Origin: an uncultured Burkholderiaceae bacterium
Lineage (GTDB): Bacteria; Pseudomonadota; Gammaproteobacteria; Burkholderiales; Burkholderiaceae
DNA length: 25,404 nucleotides
Assembly: GCA_937871985.1 (NCBI GenBank)
Contig: CALMPB010000137.1
Span: 1 to 25,404 of the forward strand
Direction of reading: 5' to 3'
Both the position numbers and the translations under genes were made by a program. A model generated the notes under the pieces. The model searched no databases. It saw nothing but the letters and a program-made list of their open reading frames with translations, and had not been told where the DNA came from. Of the stretch, positions 6,931 to 15,825 are shown in pieces. Positions within the stretch are counted from its first letter, which is position 1. The number at the start of each line of letters is the position of its first letter.

Positions 6931-7305
6931 GTGAAATCGCTTTGGAGACTGGCTGCTGCTCTTTTCACGGCTCTTGTCGCATACCCTGTGGCCGCGCAAT
7001 CGCATAGCGCAGCGGCTCATCCGGCAGACATTGCCGCTGGCCATTCCACATCCTCGGAGATCGGGCAAAATCACAATCCGATGGCCGTAACGTCATTTAC
7101 AGCGGTGGGCACGTCGCGGCGCGAAATACTGGCAGCTGGAATGCGCGCAGTGCGGCTTTCCCTATGCGTGGTTCAGGGCACGGTGGGCACGGTTATGCCA
7201 ATTGCCGCCATGACCACCAACCCTATGCGACGCTCGGCAGGTGGCATTGCGGAACTGGCAACCAGGACAGCGAACGACACACTCGACGACCAACAGCGGG
7301 AGTAG
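6931..7305 (+). CDS. Exported protein with a probable internal frameshift
   Basis: From a GTG at 6931, with AAGGGA 6 bases before it, the first 24 residues form a clear signal peptide (MKSLWRLAAALFTALVAYP, cleavage after VAAQS or nearby), followed by His/Ala-rich SHSAAAHPADIAAGHSTS. After about 7075 the annotated frame becomes bland. Another plus frame, from about 7077 onward, reads NVIYSGGHVAARNTGSWN and GHGGHGYANCRHDHQPY, a His/Gly-rich pattern like the neighbouring metal-binding protein. I infer one gene whose frame was lost around 7050-7080, either by mutation or by sequencing error. The 124-residue product given here is therefore doubtful beyond residue 45. It lies just ahead of the lipoprotein gene at 7313. 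Confidence 0.5.
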   Translation: MKSLWRLAAALFTALVAYPVAAQSHSAAAHPADIAAGHSTSSEIGQNHNPMAVTSFTAVGTSRREILAAGMRAVRLSLCVVQGTVGTVMPIAAMTTNPMRRSAGGIAELATRTANDTLDDQQRE

Positions 7306-7312
7306 CCGAAAG

Positions 7313-7561
7313 ATGCGCAGACGATGGACGCTTCTAGTGATTGCTCTCCCCGCCGCCGTGCTGGGTGGATGCATCGGTCGGCAGGAAATGCTGTTCCGGC
7401 ATGAGACGACCTGCAGCGCTTATGGTTTCGTGCCGGGGAGCCAAGGCTTCGCCAATTGCCTCCTTCAACTGGAGATGGCCGATCATGGTTATAGTCATCA
7501 CGGGCGACCGGGCAGTTTTTGGCCAGGAATGGCGCCTCCGCCTCTGCCTGGTCCGCGCTGA
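7313..7561 (+). CDS. Small lipoprotein
   Basis: The 82-residue protein starts MRRRWTLLVIALPAAVLGGC: a positively charged start, a hydrophobic core and a lipobox LGGC with the lipidated Cys at residue 20, so it should be anchored in the inner or outer membrane. The mature part has CSAYGFVPGSQGFANCLLQ, a pattern found in many small proteobacterial lipoproteins of unknown role, and a His/Gly/Pro-rich tail (DHGYSHHGRPG). I chose the ATG at 7313 because it gives a standard lipoprotein signal; the frame is open upstream but has no signal there. It follows the frame-broken exported gene by 7 bases and precedes the His/Gly repeat protein, suggesting one exported metal-binding set. Confidence 0.75.
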   Translation: MRRRWTLLVIALPAAVLGGCIGRQEMLFRHETTCSAYGFVPGSQGFANCLLQLEMADHGYSHHGRPGSFWPGMAPPPLPGPR

Positions 7562-7703
7562 TGATTGAATTCGACGGCAACAAACGATGCCCGGCCAGGT
7601 TCCGTGGGTACCACTCTTTTAAGGCGCCGGCGAAGATGTGAGCAGAATTGACGAGGCCCGCCCTCGGCCGCGCCAACTTGGTCAAAATCGGCAGGAGGTT
7701 GAG

Positions 7704-8108
7704 ATGATGAAGAACATTCTCGCGATCGCAGCAGCGGGCGTAATGATCGCTTCGTTCCCTAGCGCTGCATGGGCGCGGGGCGGACACGGCCATGGCCACT
7801 ATGCAGGACACGGTCACCATCGCGTTTATGCGCCTGTTCGTATTCGTGGCGCATCCGACCCATACGGCTACGGCTACAATTACAGACCTTTCTATGGATA
7901 CCCGCCCTACGAAGGGGCCCCGGTGTTCGTCTCAATCGGCGGACATGGCCACCATCATTACTTCCATGCGGATCATGGCTACGGCGCTTGGCATGGATAT
8001 TATGGCGGACACGGCTATGGCGGACACGGCTATGGCGGACACGGCTATGATGGTCACGGCTATGGCGGTCATGGATCTGGAGACGGACACGGCGGCGAGC
8101 ACGAATAG
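7704..8108 (+). CDS. Exported His/Gly/Tyr repeat protein, likely metal-binding
   Basis: The protein has 134 residues with an export signal (MMKNILAIAAAGVMIASFP, cleavage after AWA near residue 26). The mature part is almost all His, Gly and Tyr: RGGHGHGHYAGHGHHR near the start, a middle part with YGYGYNYRPFYGYPPY, GGHGHHHYFHADHGYG, and then five near-exact YGGHG units. More than twenty His residues suggest binding of copper, nickel or zinc in the periplasm, possibly as a sink or carrier. AGGAGG at 7693-7698 is a strong ribosome site for the ATG at 7704. It lies between the two-component genes and the ATPase gene, which supports a role in metal defence. Low sequence complexity means homologues would be hard to define, and the binding role is inferred from composition. 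Confidence 0.82.
   Translation: MMKNILAIAAAGVMIASFPSAAWARGGHGHGHYAGHGHHRVYAPVRIRGASDPYGYGYNYRPFYGYPPYEGAPVFVSIGGHGHHHYFHADHGYGAWHGYYGGHGYGGHGYGGHGYDGHGYGGHGSGDGHGGEHE
8001..8075 (+). repeat. 15-bp tandem repeat coding YGGHG units
   Basis: Three identical copies of TATGGCGGACACGGC (8001-8015, 8016-8030, 8031-8045) are followed by two variants (8046-8060 and 8061-8075). Each unit codes Tyr-Gly-Gly-His-Gly or, in the fourth, Tyr-Asp-Gly-His-Gly. The DNA identity of the first three suggests recent expansion by slippage, so copy number may vary between strains. Confidence 0.9.
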
Positions 8109-8477
8109 CGCGTGAGAAAAAGCCAACCAGCCCTCCAGGTTCCGGTCGGCTGATCTGAGGGGTCCTATTGCGGGAGCGGACAGGCGACAAATGAAGTTGC
8201 CCCAGACCGTGTCGTGGAAGGGCGGTCGTGAGGTGCCGCGATAGAACACAGCATCGTAGCAGCGCGTCAAAGCTGCCCGGCCAAAGGCGAGAGCGAGATC
8301 CTCCGCCGCCCGCAAAATGCGATCTGCCGACCTCGGTTATGTCCTTTCGCTAAGCGATTTTGCACTCGACATGAGGGGTTGCGCGTGCGGATGCGTAATC
8401 CCTCATGATGGGCGTCCGGCGATTGCTGGCCCTGACGCAAGGTCAGACCCCATCGCGACCCGCATTGGAGGATCGAC
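8109..8477. other. Upstream region of the metal ATPase gene
   Basis: These 369 bp show no gene I recognise. They hold a perfect 8-bp inverted repeat, CATGAGGG at 8370-8377 and CCCTCATG at 8400-8407, with a 22-base loop, and a second inverted repeat at 8432-8446. GGAGGA at 8467-8472 is the ribosome site of the ATPase. Separate regulation of the ATPase seems likely. Confidence 0.5.
8432..8446. promoter_or_regulatory. Inverted repeat, possible operator of the ATPase gene
   Basis: CTGAC-GCAAG-GTCAG is a perfect 5-5-5 inverted repeat 32 bp before the ATG at 8478. Its position suits an operator. It does not match the CueR-type pattern (ACCTTCC with GGAAGGT) closely, and no clear -35/-10 pair with MerR-type spacing surrounds it. 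The binding protein is unknown. Confidence 0.35.
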
Positions 8478-10856
8478 ATGGCCGGACACGCGCATCTTCC
8501 CGAGGCAACGCCAGGATCAGGCAGTTGCTGCTCTGCGAACCGCGCTAATTCGGGTTCAGATGGCTCGATTATTGAGGCCATTGATCCGGTTTGCGGGATG
8601 ACGGTCGATCCGACGACAACGCCGCATCAAGTCGAGCAGGACGGCGTGCGAAATTTCTTTTGCAGCGACCGGTGCCGAATACGCTTCGCCGCCGATCCGC
8701 AGGCCTATTTGGGTGCGGACCCGCGAGCGGCGGCGGTCGTGCCGCAGGGGGCGGTTTGGACCTGCCCCATGCACCCCGAGATTCGCCGCAATGGACCAGG
8801 AACTTGCCTGATCTGCGGCATGACGCTCGAGCCCGAAGATCCCAGCATCGATGCCGGACCCAATCCCGAGCTCGTCGACTTCACCCGGCGCACCTCGATC
8901 TCAGCTGCGCTTGTCGTCCCGCTGCTCGCGGTGTCGATGGGCACCGAGCTGACCGGCATCCATTTGGTCCCGCCATCCCTTTCGCCCTGGGTCCAGTTAG
9001 TGCTCGCCGCGCCGATCGTCCTCTGGTGCGGTTGGCCGTTCTTTGAACGGGGCTGGACCTCGTTGGTCACCCGCCATCTGAACATGTTCACGCTGATCGC
9101 GATCGGGGTGGGCGCGGCATTTGCGTACAGCGTCGTCGCGACGGTCGGACCAGGGCTGTTTCCGCCAACCTTCCGCATGCGCGGGATGGTGCCTGTTTAT
9201 TATGAGGCGGCGGGCGTCGTCGTAACGCTCGTCCTGCTCGGCCAGGTGCTCGAACTGCGTGCGCGGGCAGCGACCGGCCGGGCCATTCGCGCGCTACTCG
9301 ATCTCGCGCCAAAGACCGCTCGGCGCATCGCCGACGATGGCAGCGAAACCGAAATCGCTCTCGCGGGGGTGAAGGTAGGGGACTATTTGCAGGTGAGGCC
9401 TGGCGAGGCAATTCCCGTTGATGGCGACGTCGTCAGCGGCCGCTCCTCGGTCGACGAGTCCATGCTCACGGGAGAGCCGGCTCCGGTCCTTAAGAAAGCC
9501 GGCGCGACTGTGACCGGAGGGACGGTCAACGGCACCGGGTCGATTGTCATTCTGGCGCGCGCCGTCGGCTCCGATACGGTGCTGGCGCGGATCGTCAAGA
9601 TGGTCGCCGAGGCCCAGCGGAGCCGCGCGCCGATCCAGGCGGTAGCGGACCGTGTGTCGGGTTGGTTCGTGCCGCTGGTCGTGGCAATTGCCGCAGCCAC
9701 ATTCCTGGTCTGGAATCTGGTCGGGCCCGAGCCGCGGTTCGCGCATGCGCTGCTCAACGCTATCGCTGTTCTGATCATCGCCTGCCCATGTGCATTGGGG
9801 CTCGCCACGCCAATGTCGATCATGGTCGGCACCGGCCGCGGGGCTCACGCCGGCGTGCTCATCAAGAATGCCGAGGCGCTACAGGCGATGGAAGCGGTCG
9901 ATACGCTGGTAATCGATAAGACGGGCACGCTCACCGCCGGACGACCCCAGGTGACGGCGGTCGAGGTCGCCAACGGTTTCACACGGGAGGAGGTTCTAGG
10001 CGCAGCGGCGGCGGTCGAAGCGCGCTCCGAACACCCGCTCGCCCGTGCCGTGTTGAGTAGCGCCGAGGTGAAGGGTGTCAGGGTTCCGGAGGTGGAAGCC
10101 TTTGAGTCGCAGACCGGGGCGGGGGTTACCGGCGTGGTAGAGGGACGACGCATTGCGGTCGGGAATGCGGCTCAGTTGCAAAGCGTTGGCGCTGATCCGG
10201 CGGCGCTCGGCGCAGCAGCCGAGCGGCATCGCGGGATGGGCGCGGGTGTGATGTTCGTTGCGATTGAAGGGCGGTTTGCAGGGCTCATCGCGGTTGCCGA
10301 TCCACTTCGCCCCTCCGCCCGTGATGCGATCGCGGCGCTGCGGTCGGAAGGCCTCAGGATCGTGATGCTTACCGGCGACGCCGAGGGAACGGCGCAAGCT
10401 GTAGCCGAGGCGATCGGCGGGATCGACGAGATTCATGCTGGCCTAAGGCCCGAGGATAAGGCCCGCATCGTCGTCGAACTCAAGGCGCGAGGGGCCCGCG
10501 TGGCAATGGCCGGCGACGGAATCAACGACGCACCCGCGCTCGCTGCAGCGGACGTGGGCGTCGCGATGGGTACTGGTACCGATGTGGCGATCGAAAGCGC
10601 GGGAATGACGCTCACCAAGGGCGACTTGGCGGCGATGGTGCGCGCGCGTCGGCTCGCGCACGCGACGATGCGGAACGTTCGTCAGAACCTGTTCTTTTCA
10701 TTCCTGTTCAACGGCATTGGCGTGCCGATAGCCGCCGGTGTGCTCTATCCAGTCGCGGGCATTCTTCTGTCCCCCATGCTCGCGGGCGCGGCGATGGCGT
10801 TGTCGAGCTTTACCGTCGTCAGCAATGCACTGCGACTTAATTCGGTAAAGCTGTGA
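8478..10856 (+). CDS. P1B-type heavy-metal (Cu/Ag) translocating ATPase with YHS and CPMHP domains
   Basis: The 792-residue pump should export monovalent copper or silver from the cytosol using ATP. In order: a Cys-containing N-tail (GSGSCCSAN), a YHS domain at about 35-80 (DPVCGMTV and [11 protein letters not shown]), a heavy-metal-binding domain at about 93-119 ([20 protein letters not shown]), then membrane helices. Catalytic motifs are TGEP at 331, the ion-path C436-P-C438 in [15 protein letters not shown], phosphorylated D480 in [15 protein letters not shown] with H519, and GDGINDAP around D680. The last helix has [14 protein letters not shown], close to the P1B-1 copper signature. There is no CxxC heavy-metal-associated domain; YHS plus CPMHP replaces it, as in CopF/SilP-like pumps. 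The ATG has GGAGGA just upstream. All key residues are present, so it should be active. Confidence 0.95.
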   Translation: MAGHAHLPEATPGSGSCCSANRANSGSDGSIIEAIDPVCGMTVDPTTTPHQVEQDGVRNFFCSDRCRIRFAADPQAYLGADPRAAAVVPQGAVWTCPMHPEIRRNGPGTCLICGMTLEPEDPSIDAGPNPELVDFTRRTSISAALVVPLLAVSMGTELTGIHLVPPSLSPWVQLVLAAPIVLWCGWPFFERGWTSLVTRHLNMFTLIAIGVGAAFAYSVVATVGPGLFPPTFRMRGMVPVYYEAAGVVVTLVLLGQVLELRARAATGRAIRALLDLAPKTARRIADDGSETEIALAGVKVGDYLQVRPGEAIPVDGDVVSGRSSVDESMLTGEPAPVLKKAGATVTGGTVNGTGSIVILARAVGSDTVLARIVKMVAEAQRSRAPIQAVADRVSGWFVPLVVAIAAATFLVWNLVGPEPRFAHALLNAIAVLIIACPCALGLATPMSIMVGTGRGAHAGVLIKNAEALQAMEAVDTLVIDKTGTLTAGRPQVTAVEVANGFTREEVLGAAAAVEARSEHPLARAVLSSAEVKGVRVPEVEAFESQTGAGVTGVVEGRRIAVGNAAQLQSVGADPAALGAAAERHRGMGAGVMFVAIEGRFAGLIAVADPLRPSARDAIAALRSEGLRIVMLTGDAEGTAQAVAEAIGGIDEIHAGLRPEDKARIVVELKARGARVAMAGDGINDAPALAAADVGVAMGTGTDVAIESAGMTLTKGDLAAMVRARRLAHATMRNVRQNLFFSFLFNGIGVPIAAGVLYPVAGILLSPMLAGAAMALSSFTVVSNALRLNSVKL

Positions 10857-11040
10857 TCCTCGTTCAGATGCTGGGCAGAACAATCGCCCTGGCACATGCA
10901 ATTCAGTTTGAAATCAACAGACTATTTTCAAAATTGTCTCCAATCCGCGATATGCCGATGCGCCCCGCGCAATCGCCGTTCCATGTGCCGCCTTTGGGGT
11001 CAATCGGCGTCGGGCTGAGCTATGACTCAATATGTGGAAC

Positions 11041-11880
11041 GGCCCGGTTAGCAAGGTGTTCGCTGCGCAGGACGGTCCAAAGGTGTGGCCGTCCGCGCTT
11101 CGCCGTGACTCATATCGTTGGGGTCGATGACCACGCGTGGCGGCGTAAAAACCATCGCTACGGCACCATCATCTGCGATCTCGAGCGGCGGCGACCAATC
11201 CGGCTGCTTCCTGATCGTGAGCCTGTTCCCGGCTACGCCTGGCGCGTGCGGCAACCCCAGATCGCCCCCGTTGTGCGTGATCGTAGCGGCGCTTGCGCGC
11301 TGGCGGCCGCCAGGGCTTTATCGTACGTCACCCAGGTCGCGGATCGCTGGCATCTGAACGAGGATGCCAGTCGCGCCGCCCTCGATACAGTATGCGCGTC
11401 GATGCGTCCTATCCGGGCGGCGATCGATGCGACCATCGTCGAACCCGTTATCCTGAGCGCTGTGGAACGACTCCAGTACGAGGGCTATTTACGGCGTGAG
11501 GAAACCAGCACAGCCATCCTCAAACGGGCCAAGAGCGGGCTTGCGATCAGGGAGATCGAACGTCGAACTGGCCATGGCAGAGGTGATGTCCGCGCCATGA
11601 TCCGCGGCCAGCGTTTCGAGGCGTCCCGCACGCGAGATAGCTCGCTCGAGCCTTGGCTGGGGCGGGCAGGATCAAGCCCCCTCGCTTTCTTCGCTCACGG
11701 TGTACGGAAGGACCTCGCCGCCATTCGCGCCGTTATCGTATCGTCCTGGTCGAACGGGCAAACCGGTGGGCAGATCACAACGCTCCAGCTGCGATCGCGC
11801 AAAACTCGATCTGCTCGAAGCCAGACAGATTGGAGCGACATCCCAAGCAACCCCAAATATGCGTCAGAGCCCATTTTTGT
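11041..11880 (+). pseudogene. ISL3-family transposase with N-terminal loss, internal deletion and frameshift
   Basis: The region reads as an ISL3 DDE transposase. It has the first catalytic Asp region (HIVGVDDHAWRRKNHRYGT), DLERRRPIRLLPDREP, QVADRWHL, then ERLQYEGYLRREE and IREIERRTGHGRGDVR. At about 11640, RTRDSSLEPWL passes directly into FFAHGVRKDLAAIRA, so roughly 110-120 residues of the usual middle part are missing while the frame is kept. Near 11790, after WSNGQTGGQIT, some 20 bases are lost and the frame shifts; the end (RAKLDLLEARQIGA) is found in another frame at 11802-11845. The N-terminal zinc-finger part is not recognisable. It lies directly after the ATPase gene and cannot be active. 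Confidence 0.85.
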
Positions 11881-11890
11881 AAACCGATCC
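11861..11890 (+). repeat. ISL3 terminal tail shared with the copy near 23.9 kb
   Basis: After the transposase end, GCGTCAGAGCCCATTTTTG followed by CCGATCC corresponds to GCGTCAGCCCATGTTCG followed by CCGATCG at 23904-23931. Both lie at nearly the same distance behind the transposase 3' end, so they are probably the outer part of the right end of one element type. The precise inverted repeat could not be fixed because the left ends are lost. Confidence 0.5.
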
Positions 11891-12154
11891 ACAACCGTGA
11901 ATTTGGCGGGAAGGTCGCGAGTGCCGGAAACGCGAACGGGCACGACGCTATTGGACGCGCGAGCGTCGGGAGCGCGAATACCGCGGACACCACGATGATG
12001 ACAATTGGTTGCCGTCGATGGCGTTTCGGCGAGGTGGATGGCGCGGTGAAACGCTCCCGGGATGGTGACCGACGACGCCGAAGCGGCGCTCCTGCGATGG
12101 CCGCAAAGGAAATGAGTTGGATGACGCCTGCGCGCGCGCTGATTGGATGCCCCG

Positions 12155-13648
12155 ATGACTAGCGCGGGTACGGACATATCCACGGCGCGCGGTCGATCGG
12201 CGCGATCGGGCGCATTTGCTGTCTTCGTACTGCTGCTCCTCGTCGCCATTTTGATTCGCGCGCGCGATTTTGGTAATCCGGCCATCCATGTCGATGAGGA
12301 ATATTATTTGCTCGTCGGCGACAGGATGCTGCACGGCGTGCTGCCCTATATCGGCATATGGGACCGCAAGCCGGTCGGGCTTTTTCTGATCTTCGCCGCG
12401 ATCCGGTTGATACCGGGGGACGGGATCCTCACCTATCAACTCGTCGCGACCCTATTTGCCGCAGCTACCGCCTGGATGATCGCGCGCGCCGGCCGGAAGC
12501 TGGGTGCAAGCGGGGGCGGGGCGATCGCGGCCGCGATCGGGTATATTCTCTGGCTCTCCCTGCTGAGCGGGCGAGGCGGTCAGTCGCCGGTTTTCTACAA
12601 TTTGTTCATCGCTGCCGGAGGATTGTTGACGCTGCGGTTGCCGCTGCTGGCAGCGCAAGGTGGCCGGCGCGCGATTGTGCTCAATGGTGCGGGCGCCTGT
12701 CTGCTTGCCGGATTGGCGATCCAGACCAAATACACGCCGGTTGTCGAGGGCGCCTTTTTTGGCCTCGCGCACCTTTGCTATCTGCGGCGCGCGAGAGCGT
12801 CGTGGCTCGCGATGGGCGGTGCTGCGACCTTGTGGGCGGGGTTGGGTTTGGCGCCGACCGGGCTGGCCGTTGCTTATTACTATTGGCGCGGTCCTGTTGA
12901 GTTCCAGGCATTCTGGTTTTCCAATTTCGTGTCGATCGGTCTACGTAGGGGATACCCCGCCGCGAAGATTGCAGCGCGCCTGGCGGGGACTATGACGCAG
13001 CTTGCGCCGTTCGCGGTATGTGCAGTTCTTTGCTGGCGCGAACGTCCACGCAATGCCCCAACACTCCTTGTCTTTGGCTGGCTGGCGGCTGCGCTGGTCG
13101 CCTTCGTGATGATCGGCGCATTCTTCGATCATTATGCTCTGCCGCTGATGGTGCCGCTGACGATAATCGCGGCGCCCGTTGTAGGGCGGTACCGTGCTGC
13201 GCTCCTCGCGACGATGGGATGGGGGGCGGCGCTGTTGGTGTTCCATCTCACCAGTGAACCCGATGACGGGGCCTCGGCCCGCGCGATCGCGCAGCTGATC
13301 AAGGCCAATAGCAGGGGCGAATGTCCCTATGTCTTCGCCGGAGATTCGATCCTTTATTACCTTGCCGAGGCGTGCCTCCCGACTGCTTATGCCTTTCCCT
13401 CCACGCTCGCCTATGACGCGGAACGCGGGGCGACGGGGATCGACGAAACGGCCGAAGTGCGCCGGATCATGGCCAGGCGGCCGCCGGTGGTGGTGACGAT
13501 GGATCACCCGCTCGCGCCATGGAACCTCGCCACACACGCCGTCGTGGCGCTCACGCTGGAACGAGACTATCGCCTGATTATGGCGGCGCCACGCGGACCC
13601 GATCGTCTGCTCGTTTATCTGCGGCGCGGTTTCCGCCGGGCGCGATAA
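12155..13648 (+). CDS. GT-C type membrane glycosyltransferase (ArnT/PMT-like)
   Basis: The 497-residue protein has about ten to eleven membrane helices and a short C-terminal soluble part. The first helix (AFAVFVLLLLVAILIRA) is followed by HVDEEYYLLVGDRMLHG, the acidic motif in the first outer loop where GT-C enzymes hold their catalytic Asp. DRKPVGLFLIF follows, as in lipid-linked sugar transferases of families GT39 and GT83. Such enzymes move a sugar from a polyprenyl-phosphate donor to lipids, proteins or glycans on the outer face of the inner membrane; donor and acceptor here are unknown. The frame also allows a TTG at 12143, but the ATG at 12155 is the likelier start, with only a weak ribosome site. 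No other cell-envelope sugar genes lie nearby; it sits between an ISL3 remnant and iron genes. Confidence 0.8.
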   Translation: MTSAGTDISTARGRSARSGAFAVFVLLLLVAILIRARDFGNPAIHVDEEYYLLVGDRMLHGVLPYIGIWDRKPVGLFLIFAAIRLIPGDGILTYQLVATLFAAATAWMIARAGRKLGASGGGAIAAAIGYILWLSLLSGRGGQSPVFYNLFIAAGGLLTLRLPLLAAQGGRRAIVLNGAGACLLAGLAIQTKYTPVVEGAFFGLAHLCYLRRARASWLAMGGAATLWAGLGLAPTGLAVAYYYWRGPVEFQAFWFSNFVSIGLRRGYPAAKIAARLAGTMTQLAPFAVCAVLCWRERPRNAPTLLVFGWLAAALVAFVMIGAFFDHYALPLMVPLTIIAAPVVGRYRAALLATMGWGAALLVFHLTSEPDDGASARAIAQLIKANSRGECPYVFAGDSILYYLAEACLPTAYAFPSTLAYDAERGATGIDETAEVRRIMARRPPVVVTMDHPLAPWNLATHAVVALTLERDYRLIMAAPRGPDRLLVYLRRGFRRAR

Positions 13649-13663
13649 GCCTGGAAAGCTTAT

Positions 13664-13680
13664 TTGCAAATGAGTTGCAA
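13664..13680. promoter_or_regulatory. Fur-box-like site before the siderophore receptor
   Basis: TTGCAA-ATGAG-TTGCAA is an inverted repeat. Read as 7-1-7 it is TGCAAAT-G-AGTTGCA, which keeps the core positions of the Fur consensus (TGATAAT-n-ATTATCA). It lies about 45 bp upstream of the receptor start at 13726 and just after the glycosyltransferase stop, a good position for iron-dependent repression of the receptor/PepSY operon. Confidence 0.6.
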
Positions 13681-13725
13681 TACCGTATGGGCGCCACCGT
13701 ACATTAACCGGGGGTGATCGTTCCA

Positions 13726-15825
13726 ATGCGCGTTGTGGTCCGTATCGATCGATATCGTCCTTCGGATTCGATCCTGTTGGGCGCCGCCCTCGCGGTGCTG
13801 TCCACCGTTCCCGCGCAGGCGCAGAGCCGGAATGCGCACGGCGGTGATGAGGATATCGTCGTGACCGCGGATCGTCAGGGCAGCTTCGGTGCCGACTTCG
13901 TTCAGGCCGGCACGTTCCGCGACGCGCGACTGCTCGATACGCCGCTGACTGTCGCGGTCATGACAAAGGAATTGCTCGAGGCGCAGCAGGCACGATCGAT
14001 CATCGACGCGGTGCGCAATACGCCAGGGGTAACCCAGGCGCAGATCAACACGAGCATCTACAGCAACCTCGCCATCCGCGGCATCACACTCAACAATTTC
14101 GCCAACGTGCGGTGGAACGGCGTCCTGCCGGTGATCAATCTCGTCGAGCAGCCGATCGAAAGCAAGGACCGGATCGAGGTGCTGAAGGGCGCGGCAGGGC
14201 TCTATTACGGCTTCGCCACCCCATCCGGCATCGTCAACCTGGTGACCGAAAGGCCGGCGGCCGTACCGGTCACGCGGTTCGGCATGACCGGCGACAGCAA
14301 CGGGTCGATCGGCGCGGATATCGATATCAGCCGCGGGTTCGGCAAGGCTGGCGTGCGGGTCAATGCGGGTAGTTCGCTGGTCGATACCGGCGTCAGATTG
14401 ACCAGCGGCGAACGGCATTTCGTGACTGGCGCATTCGACTGGCGGCCGCTCGCCGGCCTCGAGTTGCTGCTCGACGCCGAATATATCTACAAGACGATCA
14501 CCGAGCCGACCGAATTCAGCCTGAGCGCGGCCAATGGCGTCATCACCCTTCCACCATTGCAACCGCCGTCGACCAATCTCGGCGGCAAATGGATGCAGGC
14601 ACGGGGATGGGAAACGAACCTCCTTGCACGCGTCAATTATGCCTTCGCGCCGGGCTGGCGATTGTCGACGGCGATAGGCCAGTCCTTCCTCAGCCGCGAT
14701 CGGGCCTATTCCTCGTTCGGCGGCTATAATCTTGCCACGGGCAACGGCATTGTCTCGGTCGCGCAAACGCGGGGCAATGATTATAAGAACATCATCTATC
14801 GTGCGGATGTGTCCGGCACCTTCCGCACCGGCCCAGTCGAGCATAGCCTTCTCGTTGGCGCCGCCTATCTGACCCGCGACAGCAATGTACCGACATCCGT
14901 GCGTCGCAGCTTCGCGCAGAACCTCTACAATCCCGTGCCGATCCCCCAGCAGATGCCCGCGCCGCGCATCATCCCCAATCCGGCGCGCACCGAGGATCTG
15001 GGCATCTATATCTTCGATCGCGCTTCGCTCGGCGACTGGCTGCAGGCGACGGTAGGCTATCGCAAGACCGACTATCGCGATGTCAGCCGCACCAGCCGGT
15101 ACAACATCAAGCCCGATACCTTCTCCTACGGCCTGATGGTGAAGCCGTCGGCATGGGCGAGCCTCTACGCCAATTATATCGAAGGGTTGGAACCGGGGCC
15201 GATCGCCCAGCAGATCGCCAACAATGCCGGTGAAATCCTGCCCGCCGCGATCAGCAAGCAATATGAAGCGGGGGTCAAGATCGAGCCATTGCGGGGCCTG
15301 TTGCTGACCGGCGCCTATTTCCACATCAAGCGTCCTTCCGCCTATCTCAACAGCGCCAATTTCTTCGTGCAGGACGGCGAGGCGGCTTATCAGGGCGCGG
15401 AGTTCAGCGCGGTCGGCGAATTGATACCCAACCTGTCGATCTCGGGCAGCGCGATGGTGCTCGACGCCAAGCAGCAATCGGGTGCGGCGAACGTCATCGG
15501 CAAACAGATCGAGAATGTCGCGAAATTTTCCGGTTCGCTATTCATCGAATATCGGGTTCCGCAGATCTCAGGGCTGCGTGTGTCCGCCGGCGTGTTCCAT
15601 GTCGGCCGCCGCGCCGTCAATGCGCTGAACCAGGGTTTCGTGCCGGGCTATGAAACGTTCGACGCGGGCGCCAGCTACGGCTTCGATCTGCTCGGCAAAC
15701 AGGCGATGGTGCGGGTCTATGGCCAGAACATCGCCGGCAAGCGCTACTGGGCGTCCACCGGATCCAGCCTGCTCGCGCAAGGGTTGCCGATGTCGGTCAA
15801 GTTCGCCTTCTCGATCCAGTTGTAA
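13726..15825 (+). CDS. TonB-dependent siderophore receptor
   Basis: This is an outer-membrane gated channel of about 699 residues that takes up a ferric siderophore using energy from TonB-ExbBD. It has a signal peptide (LLGAALAVLSTVPAQAQ), a TonB-box-like EDIVVTA, then a plug domain (LDTPLTVAVMTKELLEAQQA, VRNTPGVTQAQ, LAIRGITLNNF, RIEVLKGAAGLYYG, GIVNLVTERP) and a C-terminal 22-strand barrel ending AFSIQL with a hydrophobic final residue. The DTPLTVAVMT and RIEVLKG spacing is that of the FhuA/FpvA/FecA siderophore group. The ATG at 13726 is chosen; a GTG at 13714 is in frame. The Fur-box-like site upstream and the overlapping PepSY gene support iron uptake. The exact siderophore is unknown. 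Confidence 0.92.
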   Translation: MRVVVRIDRYRPSDSILLGAALAVLSTVPAQAQSRNAHGGDEDIVVTADRQGSFGADFVQAGTFRDARLLDTPLTVAVMTKELLEAQQARSIIDAVRNTPGVTQAQINTSIYSNLAIRGITLNNFANVRWNGVLPVINLVEQPIESKDRIEVLKGAAGLYYGFATPSGIVNLVTERPAAVPVTRFGMTGDSNGSIGADIDISRGFGKAGVRVNAGSSLVDTGVRLTSGERHFVTGAFDWRPLAGLELLLDAEYIYKTITEPTEFSLSAANGVITLPPLQPPSTNLGGKWMQARGWETNLLARVNYAFAPGWRLSTAIGQSFLSRDRAYSSFGGYNLATGNGIVSVAQTRGNDYKNIIYRADVSGTFRTGPVEHSLLVGAAYLTRDSNVPTSVRRSFAQNLYNPVPIPQQMPAPRIIPNPARTEDLGIYIFDRASLGDWLQATVGYRKTDYRDVSRTSRYNIKPDTFSYGLMVKPSAWASLYANYIEGLEPGPIAQQIANNAGEILPAAISKQYEAGVKIEPLRGLLLTGAYFHIKRPSAYLNSANFFVQDGEAAYQGAEFSAVGELIPNLSISGSAMVLDAKQQSGAANVIGKQIENVAKFSGSLFIEYRVPQISGLRVSAGVFHVGRRAVNALNQGFVPGYETFDAGASYGFDLLGKQAMVRVYGQNIAGKRYWASTGSSLLAQGLPMSVKFAFSIQL

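Noticed and set aside
8001..8075. The 15-bp repeats as a possible CRISPR or regulatory array
   Set aside because: They have no spacers, are exactly five codons long and stay in frame within an exported His-rich protein.
8160..8315. Minus-strand frame upstream of the ATPase (LALAFGRAALTRCYDAVFY)
   Set aside because: Somewhat protein-like, but no recognisable family and it continues antisense into the His/Gly protein gene.
13660..15477. A 605-codon open frame on the minus strand
   Set aside because: It lies fully antisense to the siderophore receptor, whose motifs are clear; the long opening follows from high GC and codon bias.
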